DNA from: GCA-2725625 sp964574215
GTDB lineage: Bacteria; Pseudomonadota; Alphaproteobacteria; Rhodospirillales; UBA2165
Length of the DNA stretch: 64,000 nt
Reading direction: 5' to 3'
NCBI GenBank assembly: GCA_964574215.1
Contig: CAZNLR010000005.1
Span: 1-64,000 of the forward strand
Positions within the stretch are counted from its first letter, which is position 1; each line of letters opens with the position of its first letter. Made by a program: the position numbers and the translations under genes. This document shows positions 1 through 9,160 of this stretch, piece by piece. The notes under the pieces are model-generated. The model had not been told where the DNA came from, ran no database searches, and saw nothing but the letters and a program-made list of their open reading frames with translations.

Positions 1-57
1 AACCACGGTGCAAAGGAGAGTACAAATAAATAAAGCGGCAGGAACGATCAGGTTCAT
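1..57 (-). CDS. Possible 5' end of a membrane protein gene, cut by window edge
   Basis: An ATG at 55-57 opens a frame that stays open to the left edge. It gives 19 residues, MNLIVPAALFICTLLCTVV, which look like a first membrane segment or signal peptide. The frame is also open upstream to the stop of the preceding gene, so the start is uncertain, and no good ribosome binding site is visible. It would be the next gene of the leftward series. The piece is too short to name a family and could be chance. Confidence 0.3.
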   Translation of the reverse strand, partial: MNLIVPAALFICTLLCTVV

Positions 58-120
58 GCCGCTTGTATAGCCGAGATTCTTAGGAAGTGAAATGGACGGA
101 AGGGTTAAATTGAGGTCAAA

Positions 121-1059
121 TTAATCAAGATTTTCCCGCATGGATTCGTCGCAGTTACCTAAAATCGCTACCACTTGTTCACCCAACTTCAATTCCGACC
201 AATCCGCGGCGTTTTGATAGATGGCCTCGACGAAGGCTTGCACCACCAGGGCAAGGGGCGGCGTGGAAGCGACGGGGATGGGCTCGAAGCCGCCGCCGCC
301 ATCTTGGCTGCGGACCAGTTTTTCTTCTGACACATCGTCATAGACTAGAATTTCGTTGTCCCGAAAGACTGCGAAACGCCTTAATTTTTCGGATCTGTGA
401 TTGTTCAATTCTACTTTTGCCGTCAATCCCGTTTCCCATTCCAACTCAACGGCAATTGATTCGGCTCGACCGCCCTCAACCTCATAGCTGCCGATTTGCC
501 GGGCGGAAATACTTTCGGGATACTTTCCGACGATATCAAGGATCATCGCAAAGTCGTGCGCCCCCCAATCCCAAAGAACGGGCGCATCTTTGCGGAAGGG
601 TCCCCAGTTTCCGGAACCGGAATAAATTTTGTCAACGCGGTTCCATTCCGAAACCAAATTCTTCAAAGCGCCAAAGGCGGGGCTGTACAAATGTGTATGA
701 TCGACCCGAACCAAAGCACCATGTTCTTCGGCCGCCTCGACCAACAGCCGCGCTTCGGATATATCCAGCGTCAATGGCTTTTCGATCAAAACGGGCAGGC
801 CCGCTCCTATAGCCTCCAGGGCGATTTCTGTGTGAGTGGCGGGCGGCGTCGCGATAATCAGGCCGTCGATTTCACCGTCACCAATCAATGATCGCCAGTC
901 GGTGGCCACATTGCAGTTCCTATCCACCAGCCCGCCGCTTTCCGGATTGCGGCTCACCAGGTGGGTCAGGGTAACGCCGTCCAGCGCTTTTATTGTCTTG
1001 ATATAATTACGGCCCCATCGGCCGGCGCCGACCAGCGCCAATCGAATATTATTGCTCAC
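121..1059 (-). CDS. Gfo/Idh/MocA family NAD(P)-dependent oxidoreductase
   Basis: Predicted dinucleotide-dependent sugar oxidoreductase acting on a nucleotide-linked or free sugar in the cytoplasm. The N-terminus shows the Rossmann signature LALVGAGRWGRNY, followed by ATPPATHTEIA and the conserved EKPLT segment typical of the Gfo/Idh/MocA family. The C-terminal half is the usual alpha/beta substrate domain. I place the start at a GTG (1057-1059), which overlaps the stop of the upstream epimerase gene by 11 nt. The frame extends further upstream, but that part lies inside the epimerase gene and does not resemble this family. Length, 312 residues, is normal. With the neighbouring epimerase, methyltransferase and cupin genes it probably makes a modified deoxy- or amino-sugar. 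The exact substrate is not visible. Confidence 0.85.
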   Translation of the reverse strand: MSNNIRLALVGAGRWGRNYIKTIKALDGVTLTHLVSRNPESGGLVDRNCNVATDWRSLIGDGEIDGLIIATPPATHTEIALEAIGAGLPVLIEKPLTLDISEARLLVEAAEEHGALVRVDHTHLYSPAFGALKNLVSEWNRVDKIYSGSGNWGPFRKDAPVLWDWGAHDFAMILDIVGKYPESISARQIGSYEVEGGRAESIAVELEWETGLTAKVELNNHRSEKLRRFAVFRDNEILVYDDVSEEKLVRSQDGGGGFEPIPVASTPPLALVVQAFVEAIYQNAADWSELKLGEQVVAILGNCDESMRENLD

Positions 1060-2110
1060 CGGTATAGACGTTATCGGTCCAGGACAGGAATCTGGATAGG
1101 CCGTCTTCAAAGCCGACAATGGGTTCAAAGCCCAACTGCAAATGGGCTTTGCGAATATCGGGACTTCGCCGCATGGGTTCATCGGCGGGATAGCTGTCGG
1201 GATATTCGATCAAATCGTAGGAGAGTTTTCTCTTCGACACGTTTTTAAGAGCATTCGCCAGATCGACCATGGAAACCTCGGGTTTCGGATTGCCGATATT
1301 ATAAGCCTCGCCCGGCACGCCTTTGAGAATAACCATAAAGAATCCGACCAAAGCGTCGGTAATATAGCAAAAAGTCCTGGTCTGGGTGCCATCGCCGTAA
1401 ATATGCAGCGGGTCACCCGATTTGATACGGCTGGCGAAGTTGGGCAGCACCCGGTAATCGGTTTCCTGCATACCGGGACCATAAACGTTGAAGGGTCGAA
1501 TGGTATTGGTCTTGGTGCCGTTTTGGGTGTGGTAGATGTAGCAGAGCGTTTCACCCACCCGCTTGCTTTCATCGTAGCAGGCCCGAGGTCCCTGGCAGGA
1601 GACATTGCCTCGGTAACTTTCCTGCATGGGTACGTGTTTGGCGTCCGGGTCACCGTAAATTTCGCTGGACGAAAAGAAGGTAAACCGGGCGTCGGATTTT
1701 TCTGCTAATTCCAGCATATTTCTGGTACCGGTGATGGCGACCTCCAAGGTCTCCAACGGATAGGCGCGGTAATAGAAAGGACTGGCGATACCGGCGGCGT
1801 GGATGACGTAATCCAGCTTTCCTTCATACGCGAAGGGCTGAATGACGTCATGCCGTATAAACTCCACATGGTCGAATTCGGGAATCTGCGATCCTTCCTG
1901 CCCCGCCGTAATGAGATTGTCGAGAACCAGTAAATTTACGGGCTTATCCAATATGTTTCGATTGAGGTGATTGAACACCTCCATAAAGTACCGGCCGAGG
2001 AAACCTCTCCCCCCCGTTAACAGCACGGTCTTACCCGAAAATTCCCCGGCAGCGTCACTGATGCGCTGGATAACTTCGTCGATATCACTTTGAAGAGAAA
2101 AATTTTGCAA
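1049..2110 (-). CDS. NAD-dependent epimerase/dehydratase (extended SDR, UXS-like)
   Basis: Nucleotide-sugar epimerase, dehydratase or decarboxylase of the extended short-chain dehydrogenase family, 353 residues. Visible are the NAD-binding glycine motif TGGRGFLGRYF near residue 32, a conserved SSSEIYG segment, the catalytic ACYDESKRVGE (YxxxK) and RPFNVYGPGM, a pattern close to UDP-glucuronate decarboxylases and dTDP-glucose dehydratases. The start is TTG, preceded by AAGGA at a good distance, and lies just after the stop of the methyltransferase gene. It acts in the cytoplasm on an NDP-sugar. The family call is firm; the sugar is not known. Confidence 0.85.
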   Translation of the reverse strand: MQNFSLQSDIDEVIQRISDAAGEFSGKTVLLTGGRGFLGRYFMEVFNHLNRNILDKPVNLLVLDNLITAGQEGSQIPEFDHVEFIRHDVIQPFAYEGKLDYVIHAAGIASPFYYRAYPLETLEVAITGTRNMLELAEKSDARFTFFSSSEIYGDPDAKHVPMQESYRGNVSCQGPRACYDESKRVGETLCYIYHTQNGTKTNTIRPFNVYGPGMQETDYRVLPNFASRIKSGDPLHIYGDGTQTRTFCYITDALVGFFMVILKGVPGEAYNIGNPKPEVSMVDLANALKNVSKRKLSYDLIEYPDSYPADEPMRRSPDIRKAHLQLGFEPIVGFEDGLSRFLSWTDNVYTGEQ

Positions 2111-2111
2111 T

Positions 2112-3359
2112 TCAATAAATCCTTACCTCTGGGAGGGGCACCACGAAATGCCCGCCGTCTTCAAGATAATTTTGGTGATTTGCCATAATTTGTTGGGCGA
2201 AATTCCATGCTAGCACCACCACATAGTCCGGTCGGATATCATAGATCGCCTCGCCGGCCAGAACAGGAATATGAACGCCCGGGCTATAAAGTCCCTGTTT
2301 GAGTGGGCTGTCATCAGCAATGAAATCAATAGTATCCGGCCCGATTCCGAAATGATACATCAGTGTTGTTGCCTTGGCGGGCGCGCCGAAACCGGCGATG
2401 GATCTTCCATCCGTTTTCAAGCCGGATAAAATACCCGTCAGCTCTTTGCGTAAATCGTCAATTTTATGGGCGTACCCGGTCCAGGTGGCGGCCTGATCGA
2501 GAGCCAGTTCTTTCTCGTAGGCGACCAATGCGTCGACGGTTCCGTCGGCTTTGCGGCCCGCTCCTTCAATTTGCGCCATAGCCCGCAGACTGCCGCCATG
2601 ACTGCCGATCCGTTCTACGGCGAACAATTCCATTCCCTTGGATCGAAAGAACCTGATGAGAGGAATAACCGAATGATACGCCACATGTTCGTGGTAAATT
2701 GTATCGAACAATGTTTTTTCATAGACATCGCCCAGATAGGACACCTCAAAAACAAAAACACCATCCGGAGCCAGTAATGATCGAATGGCGTCGGTGAGGC
2801 CGGAAAGATCATCGGCATGGGCAAACACGTTGTTGGCAGTGATGAGGGAGGCGTGGCCTTTATTCTCGAGAATTTCACCGGCAATCTCTTGACCGAAGAA
2901 CTCCGGCCAGGTCTCTATACCGTTGCGGGTTGCCTCCTCGGCAATGGCGCGCGCCGGGTCGACACCGAGAACCTCTAATCCCTTATTCTTAAAAAATCCC
3001 AATAAGGTACCGTCGTTGGATCCGATATCGACAACCAGATTTCCCGACGACAATCCGAAACGGTCGATACAGGTATTGGCGTAGTCCTTAAAATGCTTGA
3101 TAAAACTGGACGATGTCCCCGAAACGTAGACGTAATTTCTAAACAGTTCAGCAGGATCGACCACATCCAACAACTGAAGGTGCGAACAGTTTTGGCAAAA
3201 AAACAATTCGAGCGGGAATACCTGTTGAATCTGATCAATCTGATCCTGGCTAACGAATGCGTTGGCGGGCGGCGTCGGTGTCAGCGAAAACACATTGGTC
3301 AGGTCGGTGCTGTCACACAGGCGGCACGTTTGTCGCCGTATACATAGTCGGTTGGTCAC
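2112..3359 (-). CDS. NDP-sugar C-methyltransferase-type SAM methyltransferase
   Basis: A three-part methyltransferase of 415 residues. The N-terminal zinc-binding region has CRLC and CQNC pairs (about residues 13-60). The middle SAM-binding domain begins at VVDIGSNDGTLLGFF. A C-terminal domain contains GFGAPAKATTLMYHFGI and an ending as in the TylC3/NovU group. These enzymes add a methyl group at C-3 of 4-keto deoxysugars linked to a nucleotide, so a branched-chain sugar is likely. The GTG start overlaps the cupin stop by 4 nt (GTGA), which indicates coupled translation. The neighbouring cupin and epimerase fit a deoxysugar pathway. The substrate is inferred from the family only. Confidence 0.85.
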   Translation of the reverse strand: MTNRLCIRRQTCRLCDSTDLTNVFSLTPTPPANAFVSQDQIDQIQQVFPLELFFCQNCSHLQLLDVVDPAELFRNYVYVSGTSSSFIKHFKDYANTCIDRFGLSSGNLVVDIGSNDGTLLGFFKNKGLEVLGVDPARAIAEEATRNGIETWPEFFGQEIAGEILENKGHASLITANNVFAHADDLSGLTDAIRSLLAPDGVFVFEVSYLGDVYEKTLFDTIYHEHVAYHSVIPLIRFFRSKGMELFAVERIGSHGGSLRAMAQIEGAGRKADGTVDALVAYEKELALDQAATWTGYAHKIDDLRKELTGILSGLKTDGRSIAGFGAPAKATTLMYHFGIGPDTIDFIADDSPLKQGLYSPGVHIPVLAGEAIYDIRPDYVVVLAWNFAQQIMANHQNYLEDGGHFVVPLPEVRIY

Positions 3360-3829
3360 TGATCGCCGTCTTCAGGAGTCCAGCTGGTCAAACCGTCGGT
3401 GGGGACAAACTCAACCCGCACCACATCGGCTTCGTAGGATTCCTGATCCCGGGGGTTTCGCGATAGAGTCAGGAATACGGTATCAACGGGAAACTTCATG
3501 CCGTGATCGACCATGGGCGGGGTAAAGACCATCTCACCTTGCTTGACGTTGATAACGTCCGGCGGGTGATTACTCCCCGTAGGGCGGTGCAGGTACTCGA
3601 TTTCACCCGAGACCACATAACAATAATGCCAATCGGTTTTATGATAATGATTGGCGCGCAACGATCCCGCCTTGGAGTCGATCATTACGGCGCTTTTCAT
3701 CATCAGATCGACCAAGGGCTGGATGCTGCCCCGAGAATCGACGAACGGCTTTTCCAGTTTGACCACGCCGTGCTCGGGCCAGGAAGCTTTTTCCTCCTCG
3801 GTTACCGGATCGAGTAGTACGTCAGACAT
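3356..3829 (-). CDS. Cupin-domain protein
   Basis: A small single-domain cupin (157 residues). The first cupin motif is readable around NHYHKTDWHYCYVVSGEIEYL, with histidines likely to bind a metal, and a second motif follows with GEMVFTPPMVDHGMKFP. Cupins in sugar loci are often epimerases or isomerases of NDP-keto-sugars, but this one is not a clear RmlC. The start is ATG, and the stop overlaps the downstream methyltransferase gene. It is probably part of the same deoxysugar sub-pathway. The exact reaction is unknown. Confidence 0.7.
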   Translation of the reverse strand: MSDVLLDPVTEEEKASWPEHGVVKLEKPFVDSRGSIQPLVDLMMKSAVMIDSKAGSLRANHYHKTDWHYCYVVSGEIEYLHRPTGSNHPPDVINVKQGEMVFTPPMVDHGMKFPVDTVFLTLSRNPRDQESYEADVVRVEFVPTDGLTSWTPEDGDQ

Positions 3830-3866
3830 TTTTATGTATCCAGATAAAATTATTGATCTGTTTTAC

Positions 3867-4871
3867 CTAAATAGCACCGGTGGTGAAAGTGCGATGATCC
3901 ATTCCGGCCACAATTTTCGATTGGCCGTAAGTGCGCCCATCTATGTTTGACCACACCAGCGAATCCGGCAGATCATAAAGCTGATCACAACCGGCACAGT
4001 AGGGGATGTCGCCGAATCTTTCTTTCCGGTGCGCGTGCCGGAGAGTTTGGTAGGCGTCACCGGCGACCACGTCGGCGATGGTTTCCGTATCCAGGTGACC
4101 AAGGACGGCTTGGGAATCTTTACCTAATACCATACAGCAGGCGACGACGGCGCCGTGGTGATCACCAAGACCGCCCGCGCGCACCTGCAATAGCGGGGAA
4201 AAGGGGCGCCCGCAGGAACGCTGCGCTTTGGCGTCGGTGATTTTATCCCGTTGATACTCCAGTTCGACGTCGCTGCCCGCCCAATTATGCATCAACCAAA
4301 TCTCGCTTTGGGCGCCCGTAAAACCCAGCCAGTTCTTCTTGTAGGCGTTGATCTCGGCGTCGACGTTATCGAGATCGGCTATCAAATGATAAAGATGCAC
4401 GTCGGAGGCGCCACCGAGGGATTTGTTGAGTTCGATAAAATGCTTCACGTTGGCGCGGACCTCGTCAAACACATCCATGCTCATCCAATGGGCGTAAGAC
4501 CTCCGGTCATGGCCGATGCAGGACACCCGCAGAATATCCAGGCCCGCTTCGATGAGTTCACGGGATATATCCTCGGTAAGTTTGGACCCGTTGGTGAACG
4601 AAATGCAATTGACCTTTTTGCTTTTTACGTAAGCAACGAATTTCGGCATGTCCCGGTTGAGGGTGGGCTCGCCCGAACCATGCAGGGAGACGGTGTCCAA
4701 CCCGTATTGCAGTGCATCGTCGACGATCTTGGTGAATACGTCGAACGGCAGTTTTTTGAGAAAGTCCTTTTCCCGACCGTCGGCCTGGGGACACATGGGG
4801 CATTTGTAATTACAGCCGCCATTGAGCTCTAAATCCAACTGCTTGATCGAAATGTCTTCAGGCACTGGCAC
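3867..4871 (-). CDS. Radical SAM/SPASM domain protein
   Basis: Radical SAM enzyme of 334 residues. The iron-sulfur motif is CNYKCPMC near residue 21, followed by HGSGEPTLN, a normal SAM-binding strand. Late cysteines (SCGRPF, VACCMV, YCAGC) look like a SPASM auxiliary-cluster domain. SPASM proteins in sugar clusters include dehydrogenases, epimerases and cofactor-type modifying enzymes, so a direct sugar modification is plausible. The start is GTG, 7 nt after the stop of the CBS gene. It lacks the N-terminal B12 domain seen in the three other radical SAM proteins of this window. Substrate unknown. Confidence 0.8.
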   Translation of the reverse strand: MPVPEDISIKQLDLELNGGCNYKCPMCPQADGREKDFLKKLPFDVFTKIVDDALQYGLDTVSLHGSGEPTLNRDMPKFVAYVKSKKVNCISFTNGSKLTEDISRELIEAGLDILRVSCIGHDRRSYAHWMSMDVFDEVRANVKHFIELNKSLGGASDVHLYHLIADLDNVDAEINAYKKNWLGFTGAQSEIWLMHNWAGSDVELEYQRDKITDAKAQRSCGRPFSPLLQVRAGGLGDHHGAVVACCMVLGKDSQAVLGHLDTETIADVVAGDAYQTLRHAHRKERFGDIPYCAGCDQLYDLPDSLVWSNIDGRTYGQSKIVAGMDHRTFTTGAI

Positions 4872-4878
4872 GGCGGAC

Positions 4879-5298
4879 CTAAATTCCCATTACCGCCTTG
4901 ATGGCCGGATGGAGGTGTAGGAGACCGAGGAACTTACCGGTTTTCTCCTCTACCACGGGCAGGTCCCAGATTTCCTTTTCCTCCATGACGGCAATGGCAT
5001 CGCTGAGAGCAACAGTGTCACCGATGGATGTCGGCGAAGTGTTGGCGTGAACGATAATGTCGTCGACGAACAGAGCGGCGAACGGTTTTTGCGATTTCAG
5101 CAATAGCCGTCGCACGTCGCCATCGGTGAAAATGCCGATCAATTTTTGCTCCGCATCGGTCACACAGACGACGCCCAGGCGATACTTATTCATTTCCTCC
5201 AGCGCCTGTTTCAAGAATGTCGTCGGCGGCATAACCGGAATTCGTTCCGGCGGCAGGAGGACATCTTTGACAGTCAGATCAGTCTTCGAGGTGGACAC
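4879..5298 (-). CDS. Stand-alone CBS-domain pair, KdsD-tail-like
   Basis: A 139-residue protein made only of two CBS domains. The segment IGIFTDGDVRRLL and the arrangement VCVTDAEQKLIGIF closely resemble the C-terminal CBS pair of arabinose-5-phosphate isomerase (KdsD), but the N-terminal SIS isomerase domain is absent. The GTG start lies inside the end of kdsA with a 20-nt overlap, so the two are translationally coupled. CBS pairs bind adenine nucleotides or other ligands and regulate partners. I infer a regulatory role towards KdsA or a KdsD encoded elsewhere. It could also be a remnant of a KdsD gene. Confidence 0.75.
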   Translation of the reverse strand: MSTSKTDLTVKDVLLPPERIPVMPPTTFLKQALEEMNKYRLGVVCVTDAEQKLIGIFTDGDVRRLLLKSQKPFAALFVDDIIVHANTSPTSIGDTVALSDAIAVMEEKEIWDLPVVEEKTGKFLGLLHLHPAIKAVMGI

Positions 5299-6178
5299 GA
5301 TCTTCTCCCCATGTTTCCAATAGTTCGAGCCTTAGTTCATGGGCGGCTTTGGCGTGAGCCAATATCCGTTCCAAATATTGAATGTCCAACACGGTGTTGG
5401 CATCGGATAGGGCGTTGGGTGGGTCCTCGTGGACTTCCATGAACAGGGCGTTGATGCCGCAGGCCGCCGCGGCTCTCACCAGATACGGAATGAACTCTCG
5501 CTGGCCGCCGGAGATATCGCCCATGGAGGTCGGCAATTGAACGGAATGGGTAGCGTCAAAACACACCGGATGGCCGCTTTCCATCATGATGGGAAAATTG
5601 CGGAAATCGTTGACCAACATATTGTAGCCGAAAAAAGTGCCCCGGTCGGTCAGCAGTATTTGCCTGTTGCCCGTGGCTTCAATTTTACGGACGGCGTTTT
5701 TCATATTCCATGGGCTCATAAACTGCCCTTTTTTGAGATGCACGGGTAGGCCGGTTTCGCCGGCGGCTCTCAAAATGGTGGTTTGGCGGCAAAGGTAGGC
5801 GGGGACCTGGATCAAATCGACAACTTTACCCGTCGGTGCCGCCCAATCGGCGTCGGAGAAATCGCTGACCACGGGAATGCGGAATTCCTCGCGAACATCT
5901 TCCAGAATTTTCAATCCGTCATCCAGCCCGACACCATGAAAGGAATCAGGCGCCGATCGGCAATCCTTGTCATAACAGGATTTGTAGATCCACGGGATAT
6001 CCAGCTTAGAACAGATTTCACCAATCCGCTCCGCCATCATCCGCGCGTGATCACGGGACTCGATGGCACACGGTCCGCCTAAAAACACCAATGGCTCAGC
6101 CCCGCCGATGGCGACACTGTTGACCTTGTTATCCCGGCCTATGGTGATGTTGTTGGTCTTCACCAATTCCACTTTCAA
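5279..6178 (-). CDS. kdsA: 3-deoxy-8-phosphooctulonate synthase (KdsA)
   Basis: Condenses phosphoenolpyruvate with arabinose 5-phosphate to give Kdo-8-phosphate in the cytoplasm. About 299 residues, normal for KdsA. Family signatures are readable in order: FLGGPCAIESRDHA, YKSCYDKDCRSAPDSFHG, VVSDFSDADWA, LKKGQFMSPWNM, LLTDRGTFFGYN and CFDATHSVQLP. The start used is TTG; other starts a few codons away cannot be excluded. A stand-alone CBS gene overlaps its end. No kdsB, kdsC or full kdsD is present in the window, so this may be a second, locus-specific KdsA serving a surface polysaccharide containing Kdo or a Kdo-like acid. Confidence 0.92.
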   Translation of the reverse strand: MKVELVKTNNITIGRDNKVNSVAIGGAEPLVFLGGPCAIESRDHARMMAERIGEICSKLDIPWIYKSCYDKDCRSAPDSFHGVGLDDGLKILEDVREEFRIPVVSDFSDADWAAPTGKVVDLIQVPAYLCRQTTILRAAGETGLPVHLKKGQFMSPWNMKNAVRKIEATGNRQILLTDRGTFFGYNMLVNDFRNFPIMMESGHPVCFDATHSVQLPTSMGDISGGQREFIPYLVRAAAACGINALFMEVHEDPPNALSDANTVLDIQYLERILAHAKAAHELRLELLETWGEDRVHLED

Positions 6179-6257
6179 TTATCACTGCCGGTCGGCAGGA
6201 CCGGCACCTTTGAGATCGGTAATTTTATCCCATGCCCGTTAAGTAAGACTAAACAAA

Positions 6258-8153
6258 TTAGACAAATTCTTCCAAAGTAACATCGGGTGGATCAGGGCTG
6301 AGGGTTTGTTCGGTAATTAACCTAGCTGCCAATTCCAGCATCATCAGACTATAGATTCGAAATCCGTGTTCTGTCGGTTTGGCCAATAGATTTTCAATTC
6401 CCCTTTTTGTCCACCAACCCCGATCCAGAGTTTCCTTGCGAGTCAAAAGCCGCCGGGCGGACTGAGAAAGTCCGTTTATCATCCAGTGGGGAACCGGTGA
6501 CGCAAAGCCTTGTTTAGGTGCGTTAAGTAACTCTGTGGGTAGCAAACCTTTCGCCATCGCCCGCTCAAGAGCTTTTTGCCGGTTACCGGCGGTGCGGAAG
6601 TTTTCTGGCACGTTCAATGCAGCCTCCACAAATCTGTGGTCGAGAAACGGCACACGGCCTTCGACGCTGACGGCCATGGATGTCCGGTCCAGAAGCGTAA
6701 GTAAATCTTCAGGGAGATATGTCGAAATATCGGCTGAGAGAGCAGCGCTTTGCGCGTCACCGTCAAAACGCGCAAGCGCATTCTCAAAATATTCTGTATG
6801 GACAGCCGATGGAATAGCCATTCGGTTACCCATCAGCATTCTGATGGGTGCGGGAAAATGGGTCGAGTGGGCCAGGAGATATTCACCTCTTTTGCCATCG
6901 AACAATTCCGCCCGCGATAACCTCCAGGCGTTCATGGGATTAACCATATTGGTCAGTGGCTCGATCATGTCTCGTCGCAGCCAGCCGGGTAGTCCTAAAT
7001 AACGCTGTTCAATGGAAGTTTGGAAATAACGACTGTAGCCGGCGAACAGTTCATCGCCGCCCGTGCCGTTCAAGGCGACGGTGACTTGATCGCCGAGAAT
7101 TTTTTCAATGAGATAATTGGGCAGCAGCGCCGCATCGTTGAGGGGCTCTTCCGCATACCAGGCTAGATTGACGATTTCATCACCGATTGAATCGGCTGAA
7201 ACCGTGGCCTCTGTGTGATTGGTGCCGTAGCGTTCAGCGACCAGTTTGGCCAAGGGTGCCTCATCAATCGCGGCGCCTTCGAAACTGACCGTAAATGTAT
7301 TGATTGGTTGGGAAGAATGGCGGGCGGCTAAGGCGACCAGCAATCCTGAATCGATCCCCCCTGATAGCAATGCGCCCACCGGCACGTCGCTTCTCATCTG
7401 CAAGCGGACAGAATCTTCGAGCAGATCCAAAAGATGTTGTTCCAGGCCGGCACCATCTGTCGGCATCCCGACGATCTTGCTCGGCCGCCAATAACACTCA
7501 GCGGATATATTACCCCTGGCGTCAATCGTCAACTTGTGCGCTGGTGGCAGCTTCTGTATATCGGCAAAAAGAGTATTGGGCGACGGCACATAGCCGTATG
7601 ACAAATAATCACTGACTGCGCCGTCATCGATTGTGGTTGCCACCAGCCCCGTGGCCAGCAGAGCCTTGATCTCAGAAGCGAAGGCGATACCACCACCGGA
7701 AACTTTCGCCCAGTAAAGTGGTTTCACCCCCATCCGGTCCCGCACCAGGGTCAACTGATGGTTCTCTTCTTCATAGAGAGCCAAGGCGTACATACCGTTG
7801 AGATGTTGGATAAAATCCGCGCCGTATTTTTCATGGACCGGCAGAACCGTTTCCATATCACCAATGGTTTGATAGGCGTAACCGGCGAATTCTTTTCTCA
7901 GTTCAACGTAATTGTATATCTCTCCATTGCCGAGAAGAACTTTTTTACCACCTTCTTCGACAATCGGCTGCTGCCCGGTTTCAAGGTCAATAATGGAGAG
8001 CCGACAGAATGCGGCCTGAAAACTTCCATCGGACGATGCGTAATCACTCCGCCCATCCGGTCCGCGATGCGCCATGATTTTAAGGGAATTACGGAAATCG
8101 ATCTTTCGCGAATTGCCGCCGCTGGGCGCGAAATAGCCTACTATTCCACACAT
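6258..8153 (-). CDS. asnB: Glutamine-hydrolysing asparagine synthase family protein
   Basis: Two-domain amidotransferase of 631 residues. The N-terminal glutaminase domain starts MCGIVGYF with the catalytic Cys at position 2, and has the RGPDGRSDY and GNGEIYNY motifs. The C-terminal synthetase domain carries the ATP pyrophosphatase loop LLSGGIDSGLLVAL and GTGGDELFAGY. AsnB-like proteins in polysaccharide loci are common and may amidate a sugar acid or another carboxyl group rather than make asparagine. It stands alone between kdsA (about 80 nt away) and a glycosyltransferase. The gene symbol reflects the family, not a proven activity. Confidence 0.88.
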   Translation of the reverse strand: MCGIVGYFAPSGGNSRKIDFRNSLKIMAHRGPDGRSDYASSDGSFQAAFCRLSIIDLETGQQPIVEEGGKKVLLGNGEIYNYVELRKEFAGYAYQTIGDMETVLPVHEKYGADFIQHLNGMYALALYEEENHQLTLVRDRMGVKPLYWAKVSGGGIAFASEIKALLATGLVATTIDDGAVSDYLSYGYVPSPNTLFADIQKLPPAHKLTIDARGNISAECYWRPSKIVGMPTDGAGLEQHLLDLLEDSVRLQMRSDVPVGALLSGGIDSGLLVALAARHSSQPINTFTVSFEGAAIDEAPLAKLVAERYGTNHTEATVSADSIGDEIVNLAWYAEEPLNDAALLPNYLIEKILGDQVTVALNGTGGDELFAGYSRYFQTSIEQRYLGLPGWLRRDMIEPLTNMVNPMNAWRLSRAELFDGKRGEYLLAHSTHFPAPIRMLMGNRMAIPSAVHTEYFENALARFDGDAQSAALSADISTYLPEDLLTLLDRTSMAVSVEGRVPFLDHRFVEAALNVPENFRTAGNRQKALERAMAKGLLPTELLNAPKQGFASPVPHWMINGLSQSARRLLTRKETLDRGWWTKRGIENLLAKPTEHGFRIYSLMMLELAARLITEQTLSPDPPDVTLEEFV

Positions 8154-8221
8154 GAACCGATACTCATATTAATTTGATTTTGAATTATATTGAGTGTCAT
8201 TTCGATTATTAAATGACGATT

Positions 8222-9139
8222 TCAGTTCTCTGGCGATGTTTCATCCAAAGTATTTTTAGATAAGAAAGTAAAAAAAGTTAATTTTACCAAATTTATAGGT
8301 ATTCTAAGTAGAACCATTAAACAAAAAAAATATCGTTTTTGGGTAGTATAGGCGACCATTGCCTCGTAGTGGACGGCTACTACTCTATACCAAAGGCTAA
8401 ATATTGGCCATCCGGAGCGGACGGCTATTGTATCGTAATAACGTCGGGCTATTTTTAGAGTACATTCGAGCCTTTTCTCTGTTTGAGTCGTAATGCTGCC
8501 CGAAGTGACATGATAAAGAAGTAAGGCCCCAGAAAAAATTTTGAAGGGAGTGTCAGGTTTTTTAAGCATTGAAAGCCACAAAGCGAAATCCTGCGCAACC
8601 GGTAGCGATTCATCGAAACCGCCTGCAGAAAGAACTGCATCTCGCTGCGCAACAACTCCTGATGTAGCAATATATCCTAGTCGATAAAGCCGGACAAAAG
8701 GATCACCTCGTCGATTGAAATTATTCGAGCAATCCAGAACAACCCTTTTGGATCCGTTGGGCTCGCAGCGAACATAATCATGTGATACCAAAACACTTCC
8801 CGTAGCCTCGAGAACCTCAATACTACGTTCAAGTTTTTCTGGTAACCATTCATCATCTGAATCTAAAAATGCTACATAGTTGGAACTTGCTTCCCTAAGC
8901 GCCCGATTTCTCGCCGCCCCGGCCCCCCTATGATCTTGACGAATTATTTTCAGATCCGTGTCACTTAATTCTTTTCGCATGGCTTCAGCTGCTTCAATCG
9001 TACCGTCATCTGAACCATCGTCCACGACAATTACTTCGCTAGGCGCTATGGTTTGATTGACTAGGCTCTTAAGTGAGCGAGCGATGGTTTCCGCCGATTG
9101 ATATGCCGGTAATATTACGCTGACAGAAGATTTAATCAC
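8222..9139 (-). CDS. Glycosyltransferase family 2
   Basis: GT-A fold glycosyltransferase of 305 residues. The opening VSVILPAYQSAETIARSL, the VVVDDGSDDGT region and the metal-binding segment FLDSDDEW are typical of family 2. It presumably adds one sugar to the lipid-linked repeat unit at the inner face of the cytoplasmic membrane. The start is GTG. The C-terminus has a hydrophobic stretch that may associate with the membrane. Donor and acceptor are not predictable from sequence. Confidence 0.88.
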   Translation of the reverse strand: MIKSSVSVILPAYQSAETIARSLKSLVNQTIAPSEVIVVDDGSDDGTIEAAEAMRKELSDTDLKIIRQDHRGAGAARNRALREASSNYVAFLDSDDEWLPEKLERSIEVLEATGSVLVSHDYVRCEPNGSKRVVLDCSNNFNRRGDPFVRLYRLGYIATSGVVAQRDAVLSAGGFDESLPVAQDFALWLSMLKKPDTPFKIFSGALLLYHVTSGSITTQTEKRLECTLKIARRYYDTIAVRSGWPIFSLWYRVVAVHYEAMVAYTTQKRYFFCLMVLLRIPINLVKLTFFTFLSKNTLDETSPEN

Positions 9140-9160
9140 GGATTAGTCCTAATCTATCTA

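Noticed and set aside
33..64. Inverted repeat AAGCGGCA/TGCCGCTT as a terminator
   Set aside because: Loop of 16 bases, no T run, and it lies in a frame that may code for the next gene.
1142..1708. Long plus-strand frame of 188 codons opposite the epimerase gene
   Set aside because: It is antisense to a clear extended-SDR gene and has no recognisable motif; a codon-bias shadow.
4251..4832. Plus-strand frame of 193 codons opposite the SPASM radical SAM gene
   Set aside because: Antisense shadow; the minus-strand product has intact cysteine motifs.
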